Origin: Vibrio methylphosphonaticus
Lineage (GTDB): Bacteria; Pseudomonadota; Gammaproteobacteria; Enterobacterales; Vibrionaceae
DNA: 64,000 bases
Direction of reading: 5' to 3'
NCBI RefSeq assembly: GCF_023634655.1
Contig: NZ_JAMKMS010000004.1
Coordinates: 186,001-250,000 of the forward strand
In this document: one piece after another, positions 39,607-49,693 of the stretch
How the letters are laid out: every line of letters starts with the position of its first letter
Numbering within the stretch: position 1 is the stretch's first letter
Program-made: the position numbers and the translations under genes
Notes under the pieces: model-generated
Databases searched by the model: none
Told to the model about the DNA's origin: nothing
Seen by the model: only the letters and a program-made list of their open reading frames with translations

Positions 39607-40088
39607 TAGAAAAACCGTCTGAATTGGAAAAGCTGAATTCTAACGCTAACTATGTACAGAGACAAATGACACGCTTTACAAATGCATACATTTGCAATTA
39701 TCTAGATATGCGATAATTATCCGAAAATGAGTGCAGAGTCATTTCACTAAGTGACGATACATCCCGAGTTTTGCTGATAGTAGATTTCAGGCTATTTTTA
39801 ACAGAAATCTGACGTTGGCGATGTTTACCTAATTGCAACGACTCTGAACGTATACTACGCCTAGCAGTAGCGTTTAGAGGGTGAATTTATGTCACCTATC
39901 GATTGTTAAGTTTTTTCACGTTTTGCCGACAATACAATATACTCAGTGAATGTTTGGTTTAATAGTGTTCTAAAAGGTCAATAAATTAGACATTTGGACA
40001 CGTTAAACCCTTTTAATTCGTTGAATGCCCTAGTAGACTTTGTTGTTCTTCGTGCCAACGAGCACGTGTTATCTGTGAGTTTAAATAT
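39607..40088. other. Divergent promoter region of the PLP enzyme gene and arn operon
   Basis: About 480 bp without a gene. A good sigma70 match pointing to arnB is annotated separately. I see no obvious PhoP box. Confidence 0.5.
39915..39943 (+). promoter_or_regulatory. Possible promoter of the arn operon
   Basis: TTCACG, 17-base spacer, TATACT (four of six and five of six consensus matches), about 145 bases upstream of the arnB start. Inference from pattern only. Confidence 0.35.
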
Positions 40089-41249
40089 ATGAGCCAGTCT
40101 TTTCTCCCTTTGTGTCGCCCTGCGGTCGATGAAAAAGATATTCAAGCTGTCGTCGATGTGCTGCGTTCTGGATGGATTACTACCGGTCCGAAAAATGCGG
40201 ATTTAGAACGTAAAATCACTGAACATACCGGTGCCCCACATGCTGTTGCTTTAAGTAGTGCGACAGCAGGCATGCATTTAGTCCTATTGGCACTTGGTAT
40301 TGGTCCTGGGGATGAAGTCATTACGCCCTCTCTAACGTGGGTGTCAACAATCAATATGATCACTCTAGTTGGTGCCAAACCAGTGTTTGTTGATGTTGAT
40401 GTTGATACATTAATGACGGATGCAGAAAAGATTGAACCGCTTATCACCGATAAAACCAAACTAATTATCCCGGTTCACTATGCGGGTGCTTCACTGGATC
40501 TAGACCCAATTTATGCGCTTGGTGAACGTTTCGGTATTCCTGTCGTTGAAGATGCAGCTCATGCTCTTGGGGCGGAGTATAAAGGCCAGCCTATTGGCGC
40601 TCGTGGTACTTGTCTATTCTCTATGCATGCTATTAAGAACGTCACTACCGCAGAAGGTGGTGTTTTCACTACGTTTGATGCAGAGCTAGCGGACAAAATT
40701 CGCCGTTTGAAGTTTCATGGTTTAGGGGTTGATGCTTTCGACCGTGAAACGCAAGGTCGCGCTCCGCAAGCAGAGGTCATTGAACCTGGCTTTAAATACA
40801 ATATGCCAGACATTTGCGCTGTATTAGCACTCGGTCAAATGGATCGTATTACCGATATTACGCAAGCTCGTACCGAATTAGCGTTAAGTTATCGTGACAA
40901 GCTAAGTGCAATTAAGGGTGTGACGCCATTAGGTCTTGCTGGACATGATCACAAGCACTGTTGGCATTTAATGATCGTACGTATTGACCCTGCGCAAGCG
41001 GGTATTACTCGTGACGACTTGATCGCTCAACTAAAAGAAAAAGGAATAGGCGCTGGAATTCACTTTAAAGCGTGCCATACCCAGAAGTACTATCGAGAAA
41101 ATTACGCAGAGCGTTTTGGCGCGATAACGCCAAACCTAGAAAATACAGAGCGTAATAGCCAGCAAATTTGTTCACTACCGCTTTTTCCTGATATGACTCA
41201 GGACGACGTTGCGCGAGTAGTGAATGCCGTGTCAGAAATAATTGGATAA
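40089..41249 (+). CDS. arnB: UDP-4-amino-4-deoxy-L-arabinose aminotransferase
   Basis: ArnB, 386 residues, a DegT/DnrJ/EryC1 PLP aminotransferase that makes UDP-L-Ara4N from the 4-keto sugar with glutamate as donor. Family blocks: [66 protein letters not shown], and the PLP-lysine segment [17 protein letters not shown]. First gene of a complete arnBCADTEF operon; arnC begins three bases after its stop. Confidence 0.95.
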   Translation: MSQSFLPLCRPAVDEKDIQAVVDVLRSGWITTGPKNADLERKITEHTGAPHAVALSSATAGMHLVLLALGIGPGDEVITPSLTWVSTINMITLVGAKPVFVDVDVDTLMTDAEKIEPLITDKTKLIIPVHYAGASLDLDPIYALGERFGIPVVEDAAHALGAEYKGQPIGARGTCLFSMHAIKNVTTAEGGVFTTFDAELADKIRRLKFHGLGVDAFDRETQGRAPQAEVIEPGFKYNMPDICAVLALGQMDRITDITQARTELALSYRDKLSAIKGVTPLGLAGHDHKHCWHLMIVRIDPAQAGITRDDLIAQLKEKGIGAGIHFKACHTQKYYRENYAERFGAITPNLENTERNSQQICSLPLFPDMTQDDVARVVNAVSEIIG

Positions 41250-41252
41250 CCC

Positions 41253-42248
41253 ATGAAACAGAATGAACCTATCAATTTTGTGTCTATCGTCATACCGGTA
41301 TACAACGAAGAAAGTTGCTTACAAGAACTCATTGAACGGACGACGAAGGCAGCAGACAGCCTTGGAAAAGACTACGAGTTAGTGTTGGTTGATGACGGTA
41401 GTCGAGATCGCAGTGTTGAAATCATTGAGGCCGCTTCTGCGAAAGAAGGCAGTCACGTTGTTGGTGTCATCCTTAACCGTAACTACGGTCAGCACAACGC
41501 AATCATGGCCGGCTTTGAACAGGTTCGTGGCGATTTGATTATCACTCTAGATGCTGATCTTCAAAACCCACCAGAAGAAATCCCGAATCTGGTTGCTAAA
41601 GCAGAAGAAGGTTTTGATTCGGTAGGCACGGTACGCCAAAACCGTCAAGATAGCGCACTACGTCGCTACCCATCTAAAGTAATCAATAAGCTGGTTAAGC
41701 GCTCTACAGGCGTAGAGATGAATGATTACGGCTGTATGTTACGTGCTTATCGCCGACATGTTGTTGATGCAATGCTAGAATGTCACGAGCGTAGTACATT
41801 TATTCCCGTACTGGCGAATGGCTTCTCTCGTCATACGACTGAAATCCCGGTTCACCACGACGAACGCGCCGATGGTGAGTCTAAGTATAGCTTTATGAAG
41901 TTGATCAGCTTAATGTTCGACTTGATTACGAGTATGACAACAGCGCCGTTACGTTTACTTAGCATCGTGGGCGGTATGACTGCTGCGGCAGGTATCGCGT
42001 TCGGTATCATATTAATGCTAATGCGCATTTTATTTGGCTCAGAATGGGCCGGCGACGGTTTGTTTACGTTATTTGCGATTCTATTTGTATTTGTTGGTGG
42101 GCAGTTTATCGGCTTAGGCTTGTTAGGAGAGTATATCGGACGAATTTACTCTGATGTGCGAGCAAGGCCGCGTTACTACGTACAGGATGTTTTGGTGGGC
42201 GAGGCAACTCGCAGTGCACGTGAAACTGACGAATCAAAGAACAAATAA
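41253..42248 (+). CDS. arnC: Undecaprenyl-phosphate 4-deoxy-4-formamido-L-arabinose transferase
   Basis: ArnC, 331 residues, a family GT2 enzyme that moves L-Ara4FN from UDP to undecaprenyl phosphate at the inner membrane. The GT-A part shows [32 protein letters not shown] and the DXD region [13 protein letters not shown]. Two C-terminal membrane helices ([37 protein letters not shown]) anchor it. Very close spacing to arnB and 26 bases to arnA. Confidence 0.95.
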   Translation: MKQNEPINFVSIVIPVYNEESCLQELIERTTKAADSLGKDYELVLVDDGSRDRSVEIIEAASAKEGSHVVGVILNRNYGQHNAIMAGFEQVRGDLIITLDADLQNPPEEIPNLVAKAEEGFDSVGTVRQNRQDSALRRYPSKVINKLVKRSTGVEMNDYGCMLRAYRRHVVDAMLECHERSTFIPVLANGFSRHTTEIPVHHDERADGESKYSFMKLISLMFDLITSMTTAPLRLLSIVGGMTAAAGIAFGIILMLMRILFGSEWAGDGLFTLFAILFVFVGGQFIGLGLLGEYIGRIYSDVRARPRYYVQDVLVGEATRSARETDESKNK

Positions 42249-42274
42249 TAAGATTTATATTAGAGGAATATTCC

Positions 42275-44257
42275 ATGAAAGTAGTCGTGTTTGCCTACCA
42301 CAATATCGGTTGTACGGGCGTTCGTAGTTTGCTTGAAGCAGGCGTTGAAATCGAAGCGGTATTTACCCATGTTGATGACAGCAATGAAAACGTATTTTTT
42401 GAATCTGTAGCGAAACTTGCGGCGAAAAACGGTATCCCAGTTTATGCGCCAGAAGACGTAAATCACCCACTTTGGGTTGAAAAAATTCGCCAGATGAAAC
42501 CTGACGCGTTGTTCTCGTTCTACTACCGCAACATGATCAGCCAAGAAGTTCTGGATCTAGCGCCAAAAGGTGGCTTTAACCTGCATGGCTCTTTACTTCC
42601 TACTTACCGTGGTCGTGCACCAATTAACTGGGCACTGGTTAACGGCGAGACAGAGACAGGCGTGACGCTGCACAAGATGGTGCAAAAAGCAGACGCTGGT
42701 GACATCGTTGGTCAAGAAAAAATTGCCATTACTGACGAAGATTCAGCCGAAACTCTGCATAAACGTCTTGCAGTAGCATCAAGCGATCTCCTTGCTAAAG
42801 TATTGCCAACCATCGTTGATGGCAGCGCAGTAGCGACTGCACAAGACGAAACGAAAGCAACGTACTTTGGTCGTCGCACGCCAGCTGATGGTGAAATCAA
42901 ATGGTCTACAGATTCTCGCACCGTATTTAACTTAGTGCGCGCGGTTACTGAACCATTCCCAGGTGCGTTTACTTTCCTAGGTGAGCGTAAGCTGACAATC
43001 TGGAGTGTCACACCAAGCGAAAAAACATTTGATGCGACGCCTGGTACGATTGTTGCCACTTCTCCACTCACCATTGCCTGTGCTCAAGGTTCAGTAGTTG
43101 TAAACTCTGGTGAAGCGGAAAACGGTCTATACCTTGGTGGTGAGCAACTTGCAGCAGAGCTTCACTTGATTGAAGGGATGCGTTTTGGTCCTCAAGCAAG
43201 CGCGATCATCAATGCTAAGAAACGTCAAAAAGTACTGATCCTTGGTGCAAATGGCTTTATCGGTACTCACCTAACTAAGCGTCTTCTTGATGATGGCGGT
43301 TACGAAGTTTACGCGATGGACATGAGCTCAAACCAGATTTCTGATCACTTGGGCCACCCTGACTTCCATTTCGTTGAAGGTGATATCACGATTCATAACG
43401 AATGGATTGAGTACCACATTAAGAAGTGTGACATCGTACTACCATTGGTTGCTATCGCGACTCCAATTGAATACACGCGTAACCCGCTAAAAGTATTTGA
43501 GCTGGATTTTGAAGAAAACCTGAAGATTGTTCGTGGCTGTGTGAAATACAACAAGCGCATCATCTTCCCATCGACTTCAGAAGTTTACGGTATGTCTACG
43601 GATTCTGAGTTTAACGAAGATACGTCGCCACTTATCGTCGGTCCTATCAACCGTCAGCGTTGGATCTACTCAGTGTCTAAGCAATTGCTTGACCGTGTAA
43701 TCTGGGCTTATGGTAAAAAAGATGGCCTTAACTTCACACTGTTCCGTCCATTTAACTGGATGGGTCCTCGCCTTGATAGCTTAAACTCAGCTCGTGTTGG
43801 TTCTAGCCGTGCGATTACTCAGCTTATCTTAAACCTTGTTGAAGGTACGCCAATCAAGCTGATTGATGGTGGTGAGCAGAAGCGTTGTTTCACTGATATC
43901 TCTGAAGCGATTGAAGCACTATTCCGCATCATCGAAAACAAAGATGGTCTGTGTGACGGTCAAATCATCAACATTGGTGCACCAGAGAACGAAGCGAGCA
44001 TCAAAGAGCTAGCTGAAACATTGGTAGAGAAGTTTGAAAACCACCCATTACGTGGCAACTTCCCTCCATTTGCGGGCTACAACTTAGTAGAAAGCAAAGC
44101 GTTTTACGGCGACGGTTACCAAGACGTTCAACACCGTAAACCAAGCATTGCTAACGCGAAGAAACTTCTGGATTGGGAACCACAGGTTCACATGAACGAT
44201 ACTATCGAAGAGACGCTAGATTTCTTCCTTAAAGGTGCAGTAGCAGAAGATAAGTAA
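42275..44257 (+). CDS. arnA: Bifunctional UDP-glucuronate decarboxylase / UDP-Ara4N formyltransferase
   Basis: ArnA, 660 residues, the E. coli size. The N-terminal half (to about 300) is a formyltetrahydrofolate-dependent transferase: [19 protein letters not shown] with the catalytic Asn-His and LLPxYRG signature. The C-terminal half is an SDR-type oxidative decarboxylase: [18 protein letters not shown] (Rossmann), STSEVYGM and the catalytic [12 protein letters not shown]. It consumes UDP-glucuronate, which needs a Ugd not encoded in this window. The stop overlaps the arnD start by one base. Confidence 0.96.
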   Translation: MKVVVFAYHNIGCTGVRSLLEAGVEIEAVFTHVDDSNENVFFESVAKLAAKNGIPVYAPEDVNHPLWVEKIRQMKPDALFSFYYRNMISQEVLDLAPKGGFNLHGSLLPTYRGRAPINWALVNGETETGVTLHKMVQKADAGDIVGQEKIAITDEDSAETLHKRLAVASSDLLAKVLPTIVDGSAVATAQDETKATYFGRRTPADGEIKWSTDSRTVFNLVRAVTEPFPGAFTFLGERKLTIWSVTPSEKTFDATPGTIVATSPLTIACAQGSVVVNSGEAENGLYLGGEQLAAELHLIEGMRFGPQASAIINAKKRQKVLILGANGFIGTHLTKRLLDDGGYEVYAMDMSSNQISDHLGHPDFHFVEGDITIHNEWIEYHIKKCDIVLPLVAIATPIEYTRNPLKVFELDFEENLKIVRGCVKYNKRIIFPSTSEVYGMSTDSEFNEDTSPLIVGPINRQRWIYSVSKQLLDRVIWAYGKKDGLNFTLFRPFNWMGPRLDSLNSARVGSSRAITQLILNLVEGTPIKLIDGGEQKRCFTDISEAIEALFRIIENKDGLCDGQIINIGAPENEASIKELAETLVEKFENHPLRGNFPPFAGYNLVESKAFYGDGYQDVQHRKPSIANAKKLLDWEPQVHMNDTIEETLDFFLKGAVAEDK

Positions 44258-45171
44258 TGAATCAGAATGAAGTCACTAAGGTCGGTCTTAGGATCGACGT
44301 AGACACGTTTCGAGGAACGAAACTCGGCGTGCCTAAGCTGCTCGAAATTTTCGAAAAGCATGGAGTGATGGCTTCATTCTTCTTTACTGTTGGACCTGAT
44401 AACATGGGGCGCCATATATGGCGCCTTTTGCGTCCTGCATTTTTGAAGAAGATGCTTCGCTCAAAAGCCGCAAGCCTTTATGGTTACGACATTCTCATCC
44501 GTGGTACGCTGTGGCCGGGTCCAATCATTGGTAAGAAGTTACGTCCTATCATTGAAGCCGCCGATCGCGCAGGTCATGAAATTGGCCTCCATGCGTGGGA
44601 TCACCACAAATGGCAAATGAAAACAGACACCATGTCTGCCGAAGAATTGCGCAGTCAAATCACCCAAGGTTATGATTTGCTTAAAACGATCACGGGCAAA
44701 GACCTACCTTGTAGTGCCGTTGCTGGTTGGCGTTGTACTGATCAAACGCTCATAGAGAAAGACGCCTTTCCTTTTAAATACAACAGCGATTGCCGCGGCG
44801 ACTCTATTTTCTCTCCTGGCGAAGGCATGGCTCCGCAAATTCCAGTCACTTTACCTACATATGATGAACTTGTTGGTCAAGATGGCGTGGACAATAGCAA
44901 CTACAACGACGCTATTCTTAAGCTGATTAAACGTGATGGTCTAAACGTTTACACGATTCATGCTGAAGTGGAAGGCATCGTGTGTGCCGAAATGTTTGAA
45001 GAATTGATTGTCAGAGCTAAGCAACAAAATATAGAATTCGTGCCTATGATTGATCTGCTTAATGATGCGGATTGTCCACTTCCTCATGATTCGATAAAAA
45101 ATATTGAGATGGAAGGACGTGAAGGTTGGTTGACTCATCAAGCCTCATTTGTTGAACGAATGGGACTCTGA
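44257..45171 (+). CDS. arnD: 4-deoxy-4-formamido-L-arabinose-phosphoundecaprenol deformylase
   Basis: ArnD, 304 residues, a NodB-type polysaccharide deacetylase that removes the formyl group from undecaprenyl-phosphate-L-Ara4FN. The metal motif is visible in LRIDVDTFRGTKLGVPKLL (catalytic Asp and Asp) and in HEIGLHAWDHHKWQ (His pair). A weakly hydrophobic segment near residue 45-75 may bind the membrane. The start is coupled to arnA (TAATG). Confidence 0.95.
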   Translation: MNQNEVTKVGLRIDVDTFRGTKLGVPKLLEIFEKHGVMASFFFTVGPDNMGRHIWRLLRPAFLKKMLRSKAASLYGYDILIRGTLWPGPIIGKKLRPIIEAADRAGHEIGLHAWDHHKWQMKTDTMSAEELRSQITQGYDLLKTITGKDLPCSAVAGWRCTDQTLIEKDAFPFKYNSDCRGDSIFSPGEGMAPQIPVTLPTYDELVGQDGVDNSNYNDAILKLIKRDGLNVYTIHAEVEGIVCAEMFEELIVRAKQQNIEFVPMIDLLNDADCPLPHDSIKNIEMEGREGWLTHQASFVERMGL

Positions 45172-45212
45172 GAGACCTTATCTGTATATAAAGCTATCTG
45201 TATACAAAAACA

Positions 45213-45240
45213 TAAGCCCATGATCGTCGTGGGCTTTTAT
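45213..45240 (+). terminator. Hairpin between arnD and arnT
   Basis: AAGCCCATGA / TCGTGGGCTT (one G-T pair) with a TCG loop and TTTTATT tail, 16 bases before arnT. It looks like an intrinsic terminator inside the operon and may lower arnTEF expression. Confidence 0.6.
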
Positions 45241-45255
45241 TCAATTGGATGAAGA

Positions 45256-46908
45256 ATGCAACAATCTCGAATCAACTGGGCGGTATGGGTTCCGCTTTTC
45301 TTTATAGCTCTCTACATATTACCGTTGGATATTCGTCCACTCTGGTCGCCTGATGAGTTACGTTACGGTGAGATCTCGCGAGAGATGGTCGCCTCTGGAA
45401 ACTGGATTGTACCGACGTTTAATGACCTACGTTATTTCGAAAAGCCGGTCATGGGTTACTGGTTTAACGCGATCGCTCAAGTCATATTTGGTGAAAATAA
45501 CTTTTCTGTGCGTATTGCGTCAGCACTTGCTACATTAGGTGTCGCTCTAAGCTTGGTATTAGTGGTCGGTAAAATGACGACGCGCCGTCAAGGCTGGCTA
45601 ACAGGTGGCGTATTCCTAAGTATGTTTATGGTGGCCGCAGTTGGCACTTACAGTGTGCTCGATGGCATGCTAGCGTTCTGGTTGAGTGCTTGTTATGTCG
45701 CATTCTTCTTTGCTACTCAATCTCAAACAACGGCTCAGCGCTGGTTAAATTATGGTTTGGCCGGATTCTTTTGTGGATGCGCGGTATTAACCAAAGGTTT
45801 TCTAGCGTTAGCCTTGCCTGTGATCGTTGTTGTCCCTTATATGATCATGCAAAAGCAATTTTTAGAAATATTGCGTTGGGGCTGGTGGGTAATGTTGGTT
45901 GCTTTCATTACTTGTTTGCCATGGTCACTCGCCGTACACGCAGCTGAAGCGGACTATTGGAATTATTTCTTCTGGGAAGAGCATATCCATCGTTTTACCG
46001 CTGAAGATGCGCAACACGTCGCGCCATTCTGGTACTACGTGCCATTCTTGTTTTTGGGGACGCTTCCGTGGGTATTCTGGGCACCATCAGCAGTTGCACA
46101 GCTAAAAGGTGAGCTGTCAAAACCACTGATTCGCTATTCATTACTTTGGGCAATCGTTCCTTTCCTATTTTTCTCATATGCCAGCGGCAAACTCGCGACT
46201 TACATCCTTCCTTGTATGGCGCCAATTGCAATTCTTTTGACTCATGGTCTTTTGAAAGCAGGCGAGAAAAAAGTAAAAGGTTTGACGATTGGCTCCGCTA
46301 TTAATGGTTTGTTCTTTGCTCTAGTCGCTGCGGTATTAGTGGTGATGTTCTTTATGGGCAAACTACCACTTGAGGCATCAGAGTCTTACCGCGTGGCAGT
46401 GGCAGCGTTTATTCTCGGCTTTTGGGCTGTCTGTGCGTTTTACGCCATTAAAGCTTCGTCATTCGAGAAAAAGTTTGCTGCGTATATGGTGTCACCACTA
46501 GCGTTGTTTGCTTTATTTTCATTTGCCGTGCCAAACACAGCAATTCACTCAAAAATGCCCGAACAGTTTATGACGTTGTTAGCACCAAAAGTCACAGATG
46601 ACATGGTGTTGATTGCCGATTACCCTGACACAATGTCGGCATTAAACTGGTACCTAAAACGCAGTGACGTTTACCTAACCAGGGGGATGGGCGAAGTAGA
46701 CTACGGTCTTGAGTATGAAGATTCAAAACATCGCTATGTTCCGTGGAATCAACTGGGTGAGTTTATTAAAGAAAAGCAGTCAACTGGGCCTGTTTTACTG
46801 CACTTTAGAGATTTACCCGCGTTACCTGAAGGCTTCCCTGAATCGAGTGATCATGTCGACTTGGGGCGTTATCACGCACTGATTTTTGACAAGAAAGTGC
46901 AGGAATAA
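45256..46908 (+). CDS. arnT: Lipid A 4-amino-4-deoxy-L-arabinose transferase
   Basis: ArnT, 550 residues, a GT83 membrane glycosyltransferase of GT-C fold that transfers L-Ara4N to lipid A phosphates in the periplasm, lowering negative charge and cationic peptide binding. The first periplasmic loop has the conserved [18 protein letters not shown] (catalytic Asp and lipid-binding residues), followed by [20 protein letters not shown]. About 12-13 membrane segments precede a soluble C-terminal domain at about 430-550. Its stop overlaps the arnE start by one base. Confidence 0.95.
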   Translation: MQQSRINWAVWVPLFFIALYILPLDIRPLWSPDELRYGEISREMVASGNWIVPTFNDLRYFEKPVMGYWFNAIAQVIFGENNFSVRIASALATLGVALSLVLVVGKMTTRRQGWLTGGVFLSMFMVAAVGTYSVLDGMLAFWLSACYVAFFFATQSQTTAQRWLNYGLAGFFCGCAVLTKGFLALALPVIVVVPYMIMQKQFLEILRWGWWVMLVAFITCLPWSLAVHAAEADYWNYFFWEEHIHRFTAEDAQHVAPFWYYVPFLFLGTLPWVFWAPSAVAQLKGELSKPLIRYSLLWAIVPFLFFSYASGKLATYILPCMAPIAILLTHGLLKAGEKKVKGLTIGSAINGLFFALVAAVLVVMFFMGKLPLEASESYRVAVAAFILGFWAVCAFYAIKASSFEKKFAAYMVSPLALFALFSFAVPNTAIHSKMPEQFMTLLAPKVTDDMVLIADYPDTMSALNWYLKRSDVYLTRGMGEVDYGLEYEDSKHRYVPWNQLGEFIKEKQSTGPVLLHFRDLPALPEGFPESSDHVDLGRYHALIFDKKVQE

Positions 46909-47255
46909 TGACGGTTTTTCTGTTTGTTCTTTCGGTGGTCGCCAGTTCGCTAAGTCAATACTGGCAAAAGCGTGCGGCGATGCACTTTGAAGACAATCCA
47001 GGCTTATCGGCACTAGGGAAGCTGTTTAGCTTCCCTATGCTACTTGGTATTACATTTTTAGGAACCAGTGCTATTACATGGCTTGGGGTTCTGAGTCAGT
47101 GGGATGTATCGGTTGCCTATCCGTTGCTCAGTATTAATTTTGTTATCATGCTGTTGGTGTCAAAGTTCGCATTTGGAGAAGTGATTGTTCCAAAGCAATG
47201 GCTTGGTGTGATGTTTATCATGATTGGCGTCGGTATTTTGGGTGGTGCTGGTTAA
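46908..47255 (+). CDS. arnE: L-Ara4N-phosphoundecaprenol flippase subunit ArnE
   Basis: Small EMR/SMR-type membrane protein of 115 residues with four membrane helices. The family motif [20 protein letters not shown] is clear. With ArnF it moves undecaprenyl-phosphate-L-Ara4N to the periplasmic side. Start coupled to arnT, stop overlapping the arnF start as TAATG. Confidence 0.9.
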   Translation: MTVFLFVLSVVASSLSQYWQKRAAMHFEDNPGLSALGKLFSFPMLLGITFLGTSAITWLGVLSQWDVSVAYPLLSINFVIMLLVSKFAFGEVIVPKQWLGVMFIMIGVGILGGAG

Positions 47256-47677
47256 TGATACTGAAAGATTTGAAAGCTGGGCTTCCGGTTGCTTTGCTAA
47301 GCGTTGTATTGATCTCTGTTGCACAACTAGCAATGAAGTGGGGGATGGGTAATTTATCTTCTCAGTGGACGTTAATAGCAGAATTGCTTGCTCGACATGA
47401 CTTCGTGCAACTCTGGCTGGCGACTTGGCCTGCGTTAATGTGTGTGGCGATAGGGCTACTTTGTTACGCCACCTCAATGGCTTGCTGGGTAATGGCACTG
47501 AAACACTTACCTTTAGGTGTGGCCTATCCGCTATTGAGTTTAAGCTATGTTTTAGTTTATGCATTGGCGGTGACACTTCCTTGGTTAAACGAGCCATTTA
47601 ATGTGATGAAATTGTTTGGCATCGGATTTATTCTTGCCGGACTCATGTGTATCTTTACCGCAAAAAAATCCAGCTAA
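47255..47677 (+). CDS. arnF: L-Ara4N-phosphoundecaprenol flippase subunit ArnF
   Basis: Second SMR-type subunit, 140 residues, four helices, with LKHLPLGVAYPLLSLSYVLVY matching the same motif as ArnE (shown within 20: LPLGVAYPLLSLSYVLVY). The start at 47255 overlaps the arnE stop. The terminator of the operon starts within its last codons (AAA AAA TCC AGC TAA). Confidence 0.9.
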   Translation: MILKDLKAGLPVALLSVVLISVAQLAMKWGMGNLSSQWTLIAELLARHDFVQLWLATWPALMCVAIGLLCYATSMACWVMALKHLPLGVAYPLLSLSYVLVYALAVTLPWLNEPFNVMKLFGIGFILAGLMCIFTAKKSS

Positions 47678-47690
47678 GGCTGGATTTTTT
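47663..47690. terminator. Bidirectional terminator at the end of the arn operon
   Basis: AAAAAATCCAGC, TAAG loop, GCTGGATTTTTT. It overlaps the arnF stop and separates the arn operon from the convergent syp locus. Confidence 0.9.
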
Positions 47691-47712
47691 AAGCGCGTCA
47701 CAGTCGTTTTTT

Positions 47713-47790
47713 ACCTTGAAACCTTGAAACCTTGAAACCTTGAAACCTTGAAACCTTGAAACCGAAATCTTGAAACCTTGAAACCGAAAT
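47713..47790. repeat. Tandem octamer array (ACCTTGAA)x6 with variant units
   Basis: Six perfect ACCTTGAA units at 47713-47760, then a 14-base unit ACCGAAATCTTGAA, one more ACCTTGAA, and ACCGAAATCTTA ending at the sypR stop codon. The array fills the gap between the arn terminator and sypR. Confidence 0.95.
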
Positions 47791-47791
47791 C

Positions 47792-48433
47792 TTAGCGCCC
47801 ACGACCATCAACCATGATCTTCAACGTTTTAATGACGATTTGAACATCAGTAATAAACCATGTTTTTAGTGATGAGAGTGATAGCGCGTAACTGTGGTCA
47901 AATCCAACCTTTCTTCTCACATCATCAACACAGGTATCATAACCTTGATTAACTTGTGCTAATCCGGTTATACCGGGTAAAACATCGTAGGTTCGCTCGG
48001 TAAAAAATGGGATATCTTGTTCAAGTTTTGTATAGAAATCCGGACGCTCGGGTCTTGGTCCAATCAGTGACATATCTCCTTTAATGACATTAATAAACTG
48101 CGGTAATTCGTCGAGTCGAGTTTTTCTTAAAAAGCGTCCGACCGGTGTGATTCTTGGATCATTTTCCGTTGCCCAAGTTGCGCCACTTCGGCTCTCCGCG
48201 TCGATGTACATGGTGCGATATTTAAGAACCTGAATGAGGTCGACTTTTGTTGGGGTAAATTTGCCAACTCTTAGTTGTTTATAAAATATTGGACCTTTGG
48301 AAGTAAGCTTTATGGCAATAGCCACAGGAACAAAGGACATCGCTAGGATTATCATACCGACGCTGGCGCCAATTAAATCGAAGATACGTTTGGCGATGCG
48401 AATGGTTGGTTTTTCATAGGCGTTATGTTTCAT
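47792..48433 (-). CDS. sypR: SypR: initiating sugar-phosphate transferase
   Basis: Bacterial sugar transferase (WcaJ/PglC-like polyprenyl-phosphate phosphoglycosyltransferase) of 213 residues. One N-terminal membrane helix (LIGASVGMIILAMSFVPVAI) is followed by the catalytic block LKYRTMYIDAES, and by RLDELPQFINVIKGDMSLIG and GPRPERPDF, hallmarks of the family. It should load the first sugar of the repeat unit on undecaprenyl phosphate. The start at 48433 has AGGAG; the longer frame overlaps sypQ. Last gene of the syp locus in transcription order. Confidence 0.9.
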   Translation of the reverse strand: MKHNAYEKPTIRIAKRIFDLIGASVGMIILAMSFVPVAIAIKLTSKGPIFYKQLRVGKFTPTKVDLIQVLKYRTMYIDAESRSGATWATENDPRITPVGRFLRKTRLDELPQFINVIKGDMSLIGPRPERPDFYTKLEQDIPFFTERTYDVLPGITGLAQVNQGYDTCVDDVRRKVGFDHSYALSLSSLKTWFITDVQIVIKTLKIMVDGRGR

Positions 48434-48443
48434 GATAAATCTC

Positions 48444-49625
48444 CTAGCGTAAAATACGCTTCCATTTCCCGTTTTCAAGTCCTAGTAGGTAGCGTAGGCC
48501 ACCAATGAAATTTGCAGTGTGACCAACGACCAAATACGTTAAAAGCTGTATGGCTTTGACGCGCTGTAGTATCGGGAGGTAATAGGCCACAGTGGCTAAG
48601 CTGTATATTGCAATCTGAGCAATAAAAAAGCACAGAAACAAAGTGTATTGGCTCAATAACCCAGAAGTTATGAGACAAGCAATCATCAGGTAAGGTGTGA
48701 GCAGTCTTAGGCCTTTTCCCGATACAAAGGCGAAAGCCACACCTCTAAAGCGGGGGGAAAATAAATCAAATAGCTCAACAACCTGCTGCATGTTACCTGC
48801 CGAAATTCTTACCCTACGTTTGAAGTCATCGGCAGCTTGGGTTGCTTCAAGTTCAATCGCGTTCATGTTAGAAGAGTACGCCGCTCTATAGCCGTGCTGT
48901 ACTATTGTCATTGGAATAAGGAAGTCATCATTTATGGCGTTAGTCGGTAGAGGTTCAAATAGAGCGGTACGGATAAAGTATAGTGCACCATGACTCCCGA
49001 TGGTGGAACCTAATGTCGTTTCTCTATACTTGATCTGATTTTGGTAGTGCCAGTACGCGGCCTCGCCGCTTTCTTCGTCCAGTAAATGGTAAGTGGAGTT
49101 CACCACACCGACTTCAGGGTCACTAAATTGGCTAGCTGCAATAGTAAGGGCGTCGATTGAGATAAGTGAGGACACATCAGTGATGGCGGTTAAGTCTGAA
49201 GAGATACCTGGTAGCATCTGATTTAAAATGGCAACTTTACCGCGATTTTTCTCAAAGGAAATCACTTCAAAATGCACTTGTGAACATATCGCCTCTTGTA
49301 TCGTTGCTTCTGCCAACGGCACGGTGTTATCGGTGCAGCCATCGCAAACAATTAGGACGGTAAGTTTGTTTTGTGGGTAATCCAAGCTCGCGATATTTCG
49401 AATCTTTTCCGCAATCCACATTTCTTCGTTAAACGCAGGCATCAGAATCGTGATGCTTGGAAGCACGCGGTCTTTATTTTGTTCGCGATAGCCTCGGTTT
49501 AATGATGCGACAGCCTTGAGCGGATGTTTGTTTGAATACCAGCGGAGGAGCAATGGGTAGCCCGCATGATGGTAGATAATGAGAGCGGCACATATCGAAA
49601 ATATACCTAACCAGATTCCGTCCAT
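48444..49625 (-). CDS. sypQ: SypQ: family 2 glycosyltransferase
   Basis: Membrane glycosyltransferase of 393 residues, GT2 fold. The nucleotide-sugar site is ITILMPAFNEEMWIAEKI, VLIVCDGCTDNT and TDVSS in place of a classical DxD; the catalytic Asp lies in NDDFLIPM and a processive-type RRVRISAGNMQQ replaces QxxRW. A helix at the N-terminus and three to four at the C-terminus anchor it. V. fischeri SypQ is a processive-type transferase needed for biofilm. Position second from the end of the locus fits. Confidence 0.88.
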   Translation of the reverse strand: MDGIWLGIFSICAALIIYHHAGYPLLLRWYSNKHPLKAVASLNRGYREQNKDRVLPSITILMPAFNEEMWIAEKIRNIASLDYPQNKLTVLIVCDGCTDNTVPLAEATIQEAICSQVHFEVISFEKNRGKVAILNQMLPGISSDLTAITDVSSLISIDALTIAASQFSDPEVGVVNSTYHLLDEESGEAAYWHYQNQIKYRETTLGSTIGSHGALYFIRTALFEPLPTNAINDDFLIPMTIVQHGYRAAYSSNMNAIELEATQAADDFKRRVRISAGNMQQVVELFDLFSPRFRGVAFAFVSGKGLRLLTPYLMIACLITSGLLSQYTLFLCFFIAQIAIYSLATVAYYLPILQRVKAIQLLTYLVVGHTANFIGGLRYLLGLENGKWKRILR

Positions 49626-49693
49626 AGATTTGCTCCTATATATGATGTTCGAATGACGTCTGTTAATTCGTTTATGACTGTGTGTTCAACGTA

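Noticed and set aside
46567..47255. Possible frameshift or fusion between arnE and arnF because the arnF frame extends upstream into arnE
   Set aside because: The upstream part is an alternative frame without homology; the TAATG overlap gives two standard-length SMR subunits.
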